Source of the DNA: Bacillus swezeyi
GTDB lineage: Bacteria > Bacillota > Bacilli > Bacillales > Bacillaceae
Length of the DNA: 64,000 nucleotides
Direction of reading: 5' to 3'
Assembly (NCBI RefSeq): GCF_001969815.1
Contig: NZ_MRBK01000004.1
Coordinates: 434,001-498,000, forward strand
The notes below the pieces were generated by a model. The model searched no databases and was not told the origin of the DNA. It worked only from the letters and a program-made list of their open reading frames with translations. Positions within the stretch are counted from its first letter, which is position 1. Every line of letters begins with the position of its first letter. This document shows positions 18,557-26,996 of this stretch, in pieces. Both the position numbers and the translations under genes were made by a program.

Positions 18557-19606
18557 TTAAAATATCTCTTGAAGAATGGGGTCTTCATCAAGCAAGCGGA
18601 GCGCTTTTTCGCGATATGCCTTTTCATGCAAGTACGTAAAGCGGTTTGGCTTAACGGTATGAGAAAGACGGATCGCTTCGCGAAACTCATTTTTATCAAG
18701 ATGAAGCGACTGTACATAGTCGAAAAAGCCTGTCCTAGTAAACACCTTTTCAATCCGCTCAGCCCGATGATTCTGTACATGGGCCATTATATAGGTGGCC
18801 ACCCCCACTTGAATGCCGTGCATTTGCGGTTTTTTTGAGATTTTGTCAAGCGCATGGGATATGAGGTGCTCTGAACCGCTGATAGGCGCGCTGTTCCCGC
18901 TGATTTCCGTCGCGATCCCGCCCATGGTTAATGAACTGACCAATTCTTTTAAAAAGATCGGCTGCTTAATATCCTGCATCGGCGTACGGACAAAACTGTT
19001 CACTGCCTTCTTGCTGAGCATAGATGCAAAAGCATTCACATCGCTTGCTCCGTGCTGCTCTTCGAATTCCCAATCATAAAGGGCTGTAATATTGGACATC
19101 AAGTCACCGATGCCAGCTAAAATAAAACATTCCGGTGCCTTTTGAATGATATTCAAGTCAGCAATAATCCCATATGGAACCCGCGCCGGAACCGTTGTTT
19201 TTTTACCCTCGACTTGAAGCGAACAATTGCTGCTCGCAAACCCGTCGTTGGATGCCGATGTCGGAATGCTGATGAACGGAGTTCGTTTGGAAAAGGCGAT
19301 GTATTTTCCGCAATCAACGACATATCCCCCGCCCATGGCAATCATGACATCATAATTTCCGATTGAAAATGCTTTCTGAATCAGCTCCTGAATATCAAGG
19401 CTTGGAGCCAGTTTAACGGCTTCGACTTTGACCTTTTGAAAAGCAGCTTTTAATGAGTTTTCATACTGCTGATATGAAAACTCATCAAAAAACATCACGG
19501 CCTTGGCAAACTGGTGCTTTTCCAATATCGCCTCCAATCGGCCAAGCACGCCTTCACTAATATCCAAAACCGCGGGAATGGCTATACTTGTAACCTGTCG
19601 CGGCAT
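18557..19606 (-). CDS. Glycerol-1-phosphate dehydrogenase-like protein (AraM/EgsA type)
   Basis: This 349-residue metal-dependent alcohol dehydrogenase belongs to the glycerol-1-phosphate dehydrogenase branch. It has the NAD(P)-binding MIAMGGGYVVDCGKYIA and the PTSASNDGFASS segment with the metal-binding Asp. Two His candidates for the metal lie in SGSEHLISH and QMHGIQVG. B. subtilis AraM reduces DHAP to sn-glycerol-1-phosphate for archaeal-type ether lipids. This protein is shorter than the B. subtilis AraM I recall. Its ATG overlaps the stop of the upstream HAD phosphatase by one base (TAATG), implying translational coupling. Substrate identity is inferred only. Confidence 0.8.
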   Translation of the reverse strand: MPRQVTSIAIPAVLDISEGVLGRLEAILEKHQFAKAVMFFDEFSYQQYENSLKAAFQKVKVEAVKLAPSLDIQELIQKAFSIGNYDVMIAMGGGYVVDCGKYIAFSKRTPFISIPTSASNDGFASSNCSLQVEGKKTTVPARVPYGIIADLNIIQKAPECFILAGIGDLMSNITALYDWEFEEQHGASDVNAFASMLSKKAVNSFVRTPMQDIKQPIFLKELVSSLTMGGIATEISGNSAPISGSEHLISHALDKISKKPQMHGIQVGVATYIMAHVQNHRAERIEKVFTRTGFFDYVQSLHLDKNEFREAIRLSHTVKPNRFTYLHEKAYREKALRLLDEDPILQEIF

Positions 19607-20256
19607 TAGACGATCAGCCCTTTTTGTTTGAAATACCGTTCGATATCCTCGAATGTCTCAACTGCTACAAACGGCACATCCTGTTCACGCAATAAATCCT
19701 GGAGCGCGTCTTTTGCAAACGTAACATCCGCAAATTTCGCCGGGTGGGAATCAGGCTCGCTGTCACCCGCAAAATAAATCATCTCATACTCTTCTTTCAG
19801 CTTCTGTATCACCTTTGATTTATCAATGCCATAGCGTTCAGAATAGTGCCAATGATTTTCATCAATTGTCATATGGACGTTGTCTTCTTTAAAAAAGCCT
19901 TTATTTGAATACACCTCAACATCTTTGATGCCATATTTCTTTAAAATATAATGAATATAATAATCTGTTCCTGCGCTTAAGATGAAAAAGTCGCCGCCAT
20001 TTTCCTGGACATGCTGAATGAAGTCTGGTACATACTCGTCAATCGGAATGGAATGGATGTCATTAATGATGGTTTGTTCGCTTTGATTGATTGAAGCAAA
20101 AACGGTGCCCAGAAATTCAATATCTTTTAATTCGCCGGATTTCCACTTCTTAAACAATTCACGGCCTTCGGGAAAATATTTATCAATCACCATCCAGTAA
20201 AAATCCTGTTTGGAAATCGTCCCATCAAAGTCTGATACAAATGCCCATTTCTTCAT
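19606..20256 (-). CDS. MtnX-like HAD-IB phosphatase
   Basis: This 216-residue protein has the HAD signatures VSDFDGTISKQDFYW (nucleophile and acid Asp), LSAGTDYYIHYILKK (motif II) and FAGDSEPDSHPAKFAD (motif IV). It resembles the MtnX/phosphoserine-phosphatase-like group. It starts at the ATG 20256-20254 behind AGAGGT. It is first in a two-gene operon with the glycerol-1-phosphate dehydrogenase-like gene. It is not beside methionine-salvage genes, so an MtnX role is unlikely. A phosphate ester made or used by the partner is the more natural substrate. Confidence 0.82.
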   Translation of the reverse strand: MKKWAFVSDFDGTISKQDFYWMVIDKYFPEGRELFKKWKSGELKDIEFLGTVFASINQSEQTIINDIHSIPIDEYVPDFIQHVQENGGDFFILSAGTDYYIHYILKKYGIKDVEVYSNKGFFKEDNVHMTIDENHWHYSERYGIDKSKVIQKLKEEYEMIYFAGDSEPDSHPAKFADVTFAKDALQDLLREQDVPFVAVETFEDIERYFKQKGLIV

Positions 20257-20393
20257 GCTGCATACCTCTTTTCCATGGTATTTAAAAGATTAGATTCATT
20301 ATACAAAAAGTTTGTGAATTATTGAACATAATAATATTTCTTTTTTGTGTACTTTATTTTACAAGATGAACATTGTTCGGACTGCCTGTCCTG

Positions 20394-20855
20394 TTATGAT
20401 TCTTTCTCCGTACGCTGTTTACCTTTTTTAGTCACCGCAAAAGTTCGTTTCATTGTCTTAATGTTTTCCGCTTTCCGAAACCTGAGCGCTGACCAATCTT
20501 TATCAATGGCGATTTGGCGGACAGGTTCATATCCTTGATCGGCAAGCAGGCCGGCTACCGTATCGCGGCTGCAGTCTGAAATGTATGCCTTGGACGATTT
20601 TTTCGTATAGCAAAGCCAAAACAGGCCATCCTCCGCCAGATGCTGCTCCGCTTTTATGGCGGATGCCTGGAGATTTTCATTTGTCACGCCAAAAACTTGA
20701 ATAAAGTCATATTTGCCATCATTCGCCTGCTGATGGACCTCGCCTTGAAATGCGGCCATGATGTCACCGTAAGATGCAGGCGCGTTTAAAATGAGCACGG
20801 GCTATCCGAAGTCCTTGAACTGCAATTTTTTGATCACCGGATGTGTTTCTGCCAT
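20394..20855 (-). pseudogene. DUF3052-like protein, interrupted by amber codon 18
   Basis: From the ATG at 20855-20853 (RBS AAAAGGA) the frame reads MAETHPVIKKLQFKDFG, then TAG at 20804-20802, then PVLILNAPASYGDIMAAF and on to a normal end at 20394, about 153 codons in all. The later part has a pattern I associate with DUF3052-type proteins: VLNAP near the start, FWLCYTKKSSKAYISD in the middle and DKDWSALRFRK near the end. The TAG falls where GQPVLILNAP would read well, so CAG to TAG is plausible. A GTG at 20798 could restart translation, though no good RBS precedes it. The function of the family is unknown. Confidence 0.6.
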
Positions 20856-20957
20856 CTCTAATCAGTCCTTTTTATGTTTATAGTAACAAATTATCCAAAA
20901 CATCCGTAATCATACAAAGCAAAAAAATGATAGACGAATGAGGCCTTGTTTGCTATA

Positions 20958-20986
20958 TTTACATTGATAATGCGAATCATTATCAA
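20958..20986 (+). promoter_or_regulatory. Fur-controlled promoter of the siderophore lipoprotein gene
   Basis: GATAATGCGAATCATTATC (20966-20984) matches the 19-bp Fur box GATAATGATAATCATTATC at 17 positions. It overlaps a candidate promoter, TTTACA (20958-20963) and TATCAA (20981-20986) with 17 bases between, so iron-loaded Fur would block RNA polymerase. Confidence 0.8.
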
Positions 20987-21017
20987 TTGAAGTGCTTGAC
21001 ATAAACAGGAGGATCCA

Positions 21018-21983
21018 GTGAAAAAGCGATCATTTATTATAAGTTTGGTTATGATGTTGTGTTTATTGGTCAGCGCATGCAGCAGTGCATCGCAATCAAG
21101 CGGAAACAGCGGCGACGAAAAAGCGGCTGCAGAAACGACAAAAACGTACAAGTCGACGCGCGGAGACGTGGAGATTCCGACACATCCAAAGCGCATCGTG
21201 ACAGACCACTACGCCGGTGAATTGCTGACTGTCGGAGCAAATCTGGTCGGTTCCGGCTCATGGAGTTTCACCAATCCGTTTTTGAAGGATAAGCTGAAAG
21301 ATGTCACCGATCTGGGCGATCCGATCAATGTGGAAAAAGTCATGAAGCTCAAGCCCGATTTAATCGTCGTCATGAAAGATGACAATTACGACAAGCTCTC
21401 GAAAATCGCGCCAACCGTTGTGATTCCTTATAACACGGCGAAAAATGTGCAGGAAACGGTGAAGATGTTCGGCGATGTGGCAGGCGCCAAAAAAGAAGCG
21501 GAGCAATTCCTCGCCGATTTTGAACAGCAATCAAAAGACGCACGGAAAAAAATCGCCAAGGTGATCAACAAAGACGCCACATTCGGCATTTATGAAAACA
21601 CGGACAAAGGAAAGCTGTGGGTGTTCAACGACAACGGCGGCCGCGGAGGCCAAGCGATTTATAACGCACTCGGCTTAAAAGCGCCGGAAAAAATCGAAAA
21701 AGACATCATTCAAACAGGAGAAATGAAAGAAATCTCCATGGAAGTTCTGCCTGAGTATGCCGCTGACTATATGTTCGTCACAAATTATAACCCGAACGGC
21801 GACAGCAAAACACTCGACAAATTGAAGGAATCTTCCATCTGGAAAAACTTAGACGCTGTTAAAAACAACCGCGTCTTCATCAATGATTTCGACACCTACT
21901 ATCCATACGATCCGATCTCTGTCAGCAAACAGGTTGATTTGATTACGGAGATGCTGGTGAAGCGCGCAGAGGAGAATAAGTAA
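21018..21983 (+). CDS. Iron-siderophore ABC transporter substrate-binding lipoprotein
   Basis: This 321-residue class III binding protein is of the FeuA/YfiY/FhuD type. The signal peptide ends in the lipobox LVSAC, so the mature protein is anchored at Cys21. The binding fold follows: TYKSTRGDVEIPTHPKRIV, then VEKVMKLKPDLIVVMKD, and a C-terminal WKNLDAVKNNRVFIND. It starts with GTG at 21018 behind CAGGAGGATCC. It is a lone binding protein with no permease or ATPase gene next to it. It probably feeds a transporter encoded elsewhere. The ligand is not predictable. Confidence 0.9.
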   Translation: MKKRSFIISLVMMLCLLVSACSSASQSSGNSGDEKAAAETTKTYKSTRGDVEIPTHPKRIVTDHYAGELLTVGANLVGSGSWSFTNPFLKDKLKDVTDLGDPINVEKVMKLKPDLIVVMKDDNYDKLSKIAPTVVIPYNTAKNVQETVKMFGDVAGAKKEAEQFLADFEQQSKDARKKIAKVINKDATFGIYENTDKGKLWVFNDNGGRGGQAIYNALGLKAPEKIEKDIIQTGEMKEISMEVLPEYAADYMFVTNYNPNGDSKTLDKLKESSIWKNLDAVKNNRVFINDFDTYYPYDPISVSKQVDLITEMLVKRAEENK

Positions 21984-21985
21984 AA

Positions 21986-22013
21986 AAGCTGGGTCGAATC
22001 CCAGCTTTTAAGG
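21986..22013 (+). terminator. Terminator after the siderophore lipoprotein gene
   Basis: AAAGCTGGG and CCCAGCTTTT flank a TCGAAT loop. The following 22014-22121 also holds AAAATCCCAAAAC/GTTTTGGGATTTT and AGCAGATC/GATCTGCT inverted repeats. The latter probably terminates ydfJ on the minus strand. Confidence 0.8.
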
Positions 22014-22121
22014 CTGTCGAGATTTTCTCGACACGCTGAAGGGATGAAAATCCCAAAACAAAAAACCGTTTTGGGATTTTGTCAACAATCTGAGCAGATC
22101 TCGTAAAAGATCTGCTTTCTA

Positions 22122-24296
22122 TTACATACTGATTTGTTTCTTTTGTTCATGATCTATTTCTGGCTGTATTTCCTTCGTGAGTTGATGCCCTTCTATGTCC
22201 ACATTCGTAATAATCTTGTCTAGCCATTTTGGCAAATACCAGGCTGCATTCCCCATCAGCTTCATCACACTTGGAATCAGTGTCATTCGTACAATAAATG
22301 CATCAAAGAGCACACCAAAGGAAAGAGCCAACCCGTTGGCTTTAATAGAAGCTTCACCAGCAAAGATAAATCCTGCAAAAACGAATATCATGATCAGGCC
22401 GGCTGCGGTAACAACAGGACCGCTGTGTTTTAATCCAGCTTGAATCGCTTGGACTGGATTCTTTGTTTTCACATATTCTTCACGCATTCTGCTTACAAGG
22501 AATACTTGATAATCCATGGCTAATCCAAACAGTATCCCAATAGATAAAATCGGCAAGAACGCGAGTATCGGCCCTTTTTCAGGTATTTTGAAAAAGTCGA
22601 TGAGATTCCCGTCTTGTAAAACAAATACACAGATTCCAAGAGTGGCTGTCATCGTCAATATGAAACCTGCAACAGCAACAAGAGGCACAAGCAACGAACG
22701 GAATACGATTGTCAGCAATACAAACGCAAAACCAACAATGAGTACAGCAAACACCGGTATCGCATCATTAAGGCGATCTGAAATATCAATATTCACTGCA
22801 GTCGATCCAGTAACGAGCAAATCTACCCCGTTTTTATCTGATAAGCTGCGTACATCCTTTACCAAATCCTTCGTTGCTGCATCATTTGGACCTGTTGCAG
22901 GAACTACTGTAATGATGGCAAAGTTCCCTTCTTTATTAAGCATTGCAGGAGTGACACTCGCTACATGGTCCAGTTCCTTTATTTCTTTCACTGCATCTGC
23001 GAAGGCTTCCGCCTTATTTTCTGTCACACTTGCGGCATCCGCTACGATTGTTAATTGACCATTAAATCCTTCTCCAAAACCGTCGGCAAGCAAGTCATAA
23101 GCCCGGCGATCTGGATTATCCTTCGCTTTCATCCCTGCATCAGGCAAGCCCAGCTCCAAATGCATAGATGGGATACTAATAACGAGCAAAATGAGAATGC
23201 TGCATACACTTAGCATAATAGGATTTTTTGTGACAAAGCGTCCCCAGACATTTGTATCAGCGCTTTGTTTTTCTTTTTTCTTGTTTGATTTCGGTACCAT
23301 CCGTTTCCCCGCTATCGACAAGACGGCAGGCACAAGCGTGATTGAAGCGAGAACAGCCATCAGTACACTAAGCCCTGCTGTCAGCCCCATTGCAGACATA
23401 AAAGGAATGTTAACGACAGTCAATCCGCAAAGTGCGACGATAACAGTAAGTCCGGCAAAAACGACTGCACTCCCAGCTGTTCCTGTAGCTCTCGCAATGG
23501 ACTCATTTTTTTGTATACCTTCACCTAAAAACTGGCGGTGCTTCGTAAAAATAAATAAAGCATAATCAATCCCAACTGCAAGGCCAATCATTCCGGCTAA
23601 TGAAAGACTAACGGAAGCAATATTGAATACTTGTGTCCCAATCAAAACAAGCCCAATACTTACACCTAATCCAATCAGTGCTGTTAAAATCGGCAAACCT
23701 GCTATTAATAAGGAGCCGAATATAATGGCTAAAACTACAAAGGCCAAGATAATGCCGACAATTTCAGACACTCCGCCTATCTCCATCTCGGCTCCTGGTA
23801 TATCTCCGCTTAGCTCAGTTTGTAACCCCTCGTCATCAGCCAATTTCAAACTGTCTTTTAAGTGTTTGATAGAGTAATCTTTTATATCATCTGCTGAATA
23901 TTTATACTTAATATCAGCATAGGCAACTGTGCTATCTTTCGCGATTGTTCCTGTAACAAAAGGACTTGCAATCGAGTCAACGGAATCATCTTTATTGATT
24001 TCCTTGAACGTATTTTCTATTGCTTTTTTGGCTGACTCTGCAGTAAGTTTCTCTCCATCTTCAGCACCGAAAATCACCCGTATGCTCCCTTTATCAGGGC
24101 CGTGAGGAAATTCTTTTTGAATGACATCCATTGCTTTTTCCGAAGGTGTGTCAGGTATGGACATATCCTCAGAAAAACTTGGTTTTAACGTGATTGCAAG
24201 GTCTATCGAAGCAACTAACACAACGATCCACGCGCATATAACTTTTATGCGATTGCGAGCAACCCATCCTCCTAATTTATATAACATTTTTGACAT
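22122..24296 (-). CDS. ydfJ: MMPL/RND-family membrane exporter YdfJ
   Basis: This 724-residue transporter has two repeats, each with one helix, a large extracytoplasmic domain and five further helices. The MMPL signatures are GLAVGIDYALFIFTKHR in repeat 1 and GILFGLAMDYQVFLVSRM in repeat 2; the Asp residues belong to the proton pathway. Its length and its place beside a YdfH/YdfI-like two-component system match B. subtilis ydfJ. The ATG is at 24296-24294 behind GAAAGGAG. The substrate is unknown, perhaps a lipid or drug. Confidence 0.9.
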   Translation of the reverse strand: MSKMLYKLGGWVARNRIKVICAWIVVLVASIDLAITLKPSFSEDMSIPDTPSEKAMDVIQKEFPHGPDKGSIRVIFGAEDGEKLTAESAKKAIENTFKEINKDDSVDSIASPFVTGTIAKDSTVAYADIKYKYSADDIKDYSIKHLKDSLKLADDEGLQTELSGDIPGAEMEIGGVSEIVGIILAFVVLAIIFGSLLIAGLPILTALIGLGVSIGLVLIGTQVFNIASVSLSLAGMIGLAVGIDYALFIFTKHRQFLGEGIQKNESIARATGTAGSAVVFAGLTVIVALCGLTVVNIPFMSAMGLTAGLSVLMAVLASITLVPAVLSIAGKRMVPKSNKKKEKQSADTNVWGRFVTKNPIMLSVCSILILLVISIPSMHLELGLPDAGMKAKDNPDRRAYDLLADGFGEGFNGQLTIVADAASVTENKAEAFADAVKEIKELDHVASVTPAMLNKEGNFAIITVVPATGPNDAATKDLVKDVRSLSDKNGVDLLVTGSTAVNIDISDRLNDAIPVFAVLIVGFAFVLLTIVFRSLLVPLVAVAGFILTMTATLGICVFVLQDGNLIDFFKIPEKGPILAFLPILSIGILFGLAMDYQVFLVSRMREEYVKTKNPVQAIQAGLKHSGPVVTAAGLIMIFVFAGFIFAGEASIKANGLALSFGVLFDAFIVRMTLIPSVMKLMGNAAWYLPKWLDKIITNVDIEGHQLTKEIQPEIDHEQKKQISM

Positions 24297-24363
24297 GATA
24301 ATCTCCTTTCAACACATTGCTTGATCACATTCTTTCTCATTGTAGTGGACAATGAAATAAAAA

Positions 24364-24395
24364 AAACGTACATTCGGGCATGTACGTTTGGGCAA
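24364..24395. promoter_or_regulatory. Probable YdfI-binding site upstream of ydfJ
   Basis: AAACGTACAT (24364-24373) and ATGTACGTTTGGGCAA (24380-24395) form an inverted repeat between ydfI and ydfJ. The same 16 bases (minus-strand TTGCCCAAACGTACAT) recur at 26428-26443 upstream of ydfH, which argues for a specific regulator rather than a terminator. Confidence 0.6.
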
Positions 24396-24413
24396 ATTTC
24401 AAATTTGATATTA

Positions 24414-25052
24414 TTAGTCTAATGTCAGAATACCTCTTTGCATGGCAATCGTCACTGCTTCAGTTCTTGAATTTGCGCCTAATTTATTGTAAATGGACGT
24501 TAGTCTAGACTTTACTGTTCTCTCAGAGACGCCCAAATCAAAGGCGATCGCTTTGCTTTTAAGACCTTTAGCAATTGCTTTTAGAACAATGACTTCCTTT
24601 TCTGTCAGCTGCGTATCACTGCTCTGCTTCTTCATCCGCTCCAATTGAATTTCTTGCAGACGTTTTAAGATATCAGGCTGTAATAGCACGTTTCCTCTTA
24701 TTGCTGCATCCATTGTATGAAAAAGGGTTTCTGAACTTGTATCCTTCAATAGATATCCTTTCGCCCCTAATTCAATTCCTTCAATCATTAAGTGATCTTC
24801 ATTATACGTAGTCAAAATAATGATGGGGATGTCGTGTTTTTCTTTTATTTGTTTAATGGCTTCTAACCCGCTCATCTCTGGCATATACAAATCCATGAGA
24901 ATAATATCCGGTTTTAATTCATCTGCAAGGCGGACTGCTGCTTTGCCATTTTCCGCCTCTCCTATGATGATGTAGTGATCATTCGTTTCAATTAAAAGCT
25001 TCAGACCTTCCCTCACGACAAGATGGTCATCAACGATTAAAACCTTATTCAT
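24414..25052 (-). CDS. ydfI: NarL/LuxR-type response regulator YdfI
   Basis: This 212-residue regulator has a receiver domain with the acidic pair in IVDDH, the phospho-acceptor Asp in DIILMDLYMPEMSG and the Lys in AKGYLLKDTSSE. A C-terminal LuxR helix-turn-helix reads LTEKEVIVLKAIAKG and KSKAIAFDLGVSERTVKSRL. I start at the ATG 25052-25050, giving MNKVLIVDDH, preceded by GGGAGAG. It overlaps the kinase gene by 8 bases, so the two are translationally coupled. It likely activates ydfJ. Confidence 0.92.
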   Translation of the reverse strand: MNKVLIVDDHLVVREGLKLLIETNDHYIIIGEAENGKAAVRLADELKPDIILMDLYMPEMSGLEAIKQIKEKHDIPIIILTTYNEDHLMIEGIELGAKGYLLKDTSSETLFHTMDAAIRGNVLLQPDILKRLQEIQLERMKKQSSDTQLTEKEVIVLKAIAKGLKSKAIAFDLGVSERTVKSRLTSIYNKLGANSRTEAVTIAMQRGILTLD

Positions 25053-26262
25053 CTTGCATCTCTCCCTGAATTGGTACAGTGATCTCAATTTGTGTTCCTT
25101 TAGATTTTGTACTCTTTATATTGAATTGGCCTTTCATTGCTCTGACGCGTTCTTCTATGCCGAGAAGCCCATAATGTCCTCTCTTTTTCTTGCCCTTTTC
25201 AACATCAAATCCTTTGCCATTGTCCTTGACGGTTAAATGGAGCCTCCTCTTATCATCATCCCAAATGGATACCGAGATCGTTTCTGCTTCAGCATGCTTT
25301 GCTGCATTCGCTATGCATTCTCCAATGATGTAGTAACAGTTTTCAGCTGTTCGAACGTCCGGCACTTGATCTAATCTGTAGTCTAAAAAACAAGCCATGC
25401 CTGACGACTCTTGAAAATGATCCATTAATGAGGTAATTCTTTCTTTTAAAAAACCGATTTCTTCTGATTTGCTGCGCAGATCGTCAATCGCTGAACGTGC
25501 ATCAGCTAATGTGCTTTTCACTCTATTCATAGATTGTTGAACGATTTCTTTTGCTCTCTCTGTGTTGTCTTTGGCGAGATGAACATGAATCGCATCCAGC
25601 TGCATATTTAAACTGACCAGCCCTTGAGCAAGCGTATCGTGTAAGTCCCGGGCCATACGCTGTCTCTCGTTTTGCAGCGTCAGCTGTTCTACCTGCTGAT
25701 GAGCCAGCTCCAGTCTTTCAAGAGTCAGCTGCGCTTTTGTCTTTTCATCGACTTGGGCAAAAAGTGTAGCGGCATAAGTAATAATCACGATCATAATAGG
25801 TACAGCAATGACAAGAAAATGCAAATATTCACCTTTGTGAATCTGATATGATAAATTGATTGATAGCAGAAGCAGTAAATAAAGGATGAGGAAAGTCTTT
25901 CTTCTGTCTGCCATCCCTATAATCTGTCCAATCAAAAATGCATAAAGGCCAATGATGATCAGCACTAAGAAGCCTGTCATGAGATTAGCAAGTATAAAAG
26001 TGATCAAACCTTGCAGTACAAAATATAGAATGACCCTTTTCTTAACCCAGCGATATGAATGCCAATGAAACAAAGCAAAGATGGCGGTCAATACTGTAAA
26101 CACATGAAGCAATAAAATGGACCAGCTCCCATTCAGAAATTGCAGCACGATAGAGGCTACATAAATCATGAGGATAAAAGCCAGGCCCGGCACTCTGAGT
26201 GCAAGCATATTTAATGCCCGCCTATCATGTAAGTAGTACTTTTCTTTGAAAGGATTCCTCAA
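25045..26262 (-). CDS. ydfH: Sensor histidine kinase YdfH
   Basis: This 405-residue kinase of the NarX/DesK class (HisKA_3) has about six N-terminal membrane helices in the first 160 residues. A coiled linker leads to the H-box MARDLHDTLAQGLVSLNMQ with the phospho-His, and an HATPase domain with GECIANAAKHAEAE, VKDNGKGFD and HYGLLGIEERV follows. There is almost no extracellular domain, so it probably senses within the membrane. The start appears to be TTG at 26262, with AATGAGG nearby. The start codon is less sure than the family. Confidence 0.9.
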   Translation of the reverse strand: MRNPFKEKYYLHDRRALNMLALRVPGLAFILMIYVASIVLQFLNGSWSILLLHVFTVLTAIFALFHWHSYRWVKKRVILYFVLQGLITFILANLMTGFLVLIIIGLYAFLIGQIIGMADRRKTFLILYLLLLLSINLSYQIHKGEYLHFLVIAVPIMIVIITYAATLFAQVDEKTKAQLTLERLELAHQQVEQLTLQNERQRMARDLHDTLAQGLVSLNMQLDAIHVHLAKDNTERAKEIVQQSMNRVKSTLADARSAIDDLRSKSEEIGFLKERITSLMDHFQESSGMACFLDYRLDQVPDVRTAENCYYIIGECIANAAKHAEAETISVSIWDDDKRRLHLTVKDNGKGFDVEKGKKKRGHYGLLGIEERVRAMKGQFNIKSTKSKGTQIEITVPIQGEMQDE

Positions 26263-26705
26263 ACCTCATTCACTTCCTTTAACAGTTTAACCGAAAAGAG
26301 ACTAATGAAAATCGATCCCATTTCATTGAACGTGTAACATACATTTATCCAATCATTTTATAGGAAGAGAAGGAACACAACAATACCAAGGTGCAGTGAA
26401 CCATTAGATGTTCCCAACATATGATCATTGCCCAAACGTACATATGCGTTCTGCCTTTATGTACGTTTTATCTTTCCAAATTTATATTTAAAATAATGAG
26501 GAACTCACTATTCATTAAAGGAATGATCAACATTGAAATCGATTGATCTCACAATTTTATCATTAAAAAGAAAAGGAATCAGAACTGAGAAAGTGTCAAA
26601 AAATCAGTGCCCTGATCGATTAAGCAGTGCGAACGAAAAAACAGACAAGCATAGAAACAAAAATAGTCAATCAAAGAACACGTGTAAAGAAAAAGAGGAA
26701 TGAAT
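26263..26705 (+). other. Intergenic region between ydfH and a small membrane gene
   Basis: No gene is seen in this stretch apart from the ydf-type operator at 26428-26468. It probably carries the ydfH promoter (minus) and the promoter of the small plus-strand gene, but I could not place clear boxes. Confidence 0.4.
26428..26468. promoter_or_regulatory. Second YdfI-type operator, upstream of ydfH
   Basis: TTGCCCAAACGTACAT (26428-26443) is identical to the element before ydfJ. It is followed 15 bases later by ATGTACGTTT (26459-26468), again an inverted repeat. Autoregulation of ydfHI is the likely purpose. Confidence 0.55.
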
Positions 26706-26876
26706 ATGTATTGGTTTTTAGGTGCTTTATTATATGTTCTCATCGGTACTTGTATATTCATTGGAGTCATTAGAGACAGTCACTCAGGCTCATGGATACT
26801 CCTTGCATTAGCAGCCCCGCTCATCATTGTTGGCTATCCTTACTTTTATTTAAAGCAGCTTCTTTCCAATAGATAG
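26706..26876 (+). CDS. Small two-helix membrane protein, 56 residues
   Basis: The ATG at 26706 lies behind AAAGAGGA. The frame begins MYWFLGALLYVLIGTCIFIG and has two hydrophobic spans separated by a short polar hinge (VIRDSHSGSW). It ends in YLKQLLSNR. A strong terminator follows. An ATG two codons earlier is too near the RBS. The family is not recognised. Independent transcription and intact composition suggest a real gene. Confidence 0.6.
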   Translation: MYWFLGALLYVLIGTCIFIGVIRDSHSGSWILLALAAPLIIVGYPYFYLKQLLSNR

Positions 26877-26899
26877 TGAAATAGACGCTATACAATCTG

Positions 26900-26925
26900 A
26901 GGATCTTGCATGATCCTTTTTTTTT
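26900..26925 (+). terminator. Terminator after the 56-residue membrane protein gene
   Basis: AGGATC (26900-26905) pairs with GATCCT (26912-26917) and is followed by nine T's. Confidence 0.8.
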
Positions 26926-26940
26926 CGGCCTATCGACGGT

Positions 26941-26964
26941 GTTTATTTTTTGAAAAAAGGAAAT
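26941..26964 (+). promoter_or_regulatory. Possible SigB promoter of gspA
   Basis: GTTTAT (26941-26946), 12 bases, and GGAAAT (26959-26964) resemble the SigB consensus GTTTAA-N12-15-GGGTAT. B. subtilis gspA is a known SigB-dependent general stress gene, which supports the reading. Confidence 0.5.
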
Positions 26965-26996
26965 AGAACAAAAAAAGAAAAGGAGATGGAAGACAT

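Noticed and set aside
619..20804. Use of TAG as a sense codon in this organism
   Set aside because: Several complete genes in the window (iolR, gntK, the MarR gene, yxdM) end normally with TAG, so a changed code is not supported.
22516..23058. A 180-codon plus-strand frame opposite ydfJ
   Set aside because: It mirrors the hydrophobic codons of ydfJ on the other strand, with no family signs or start signals.
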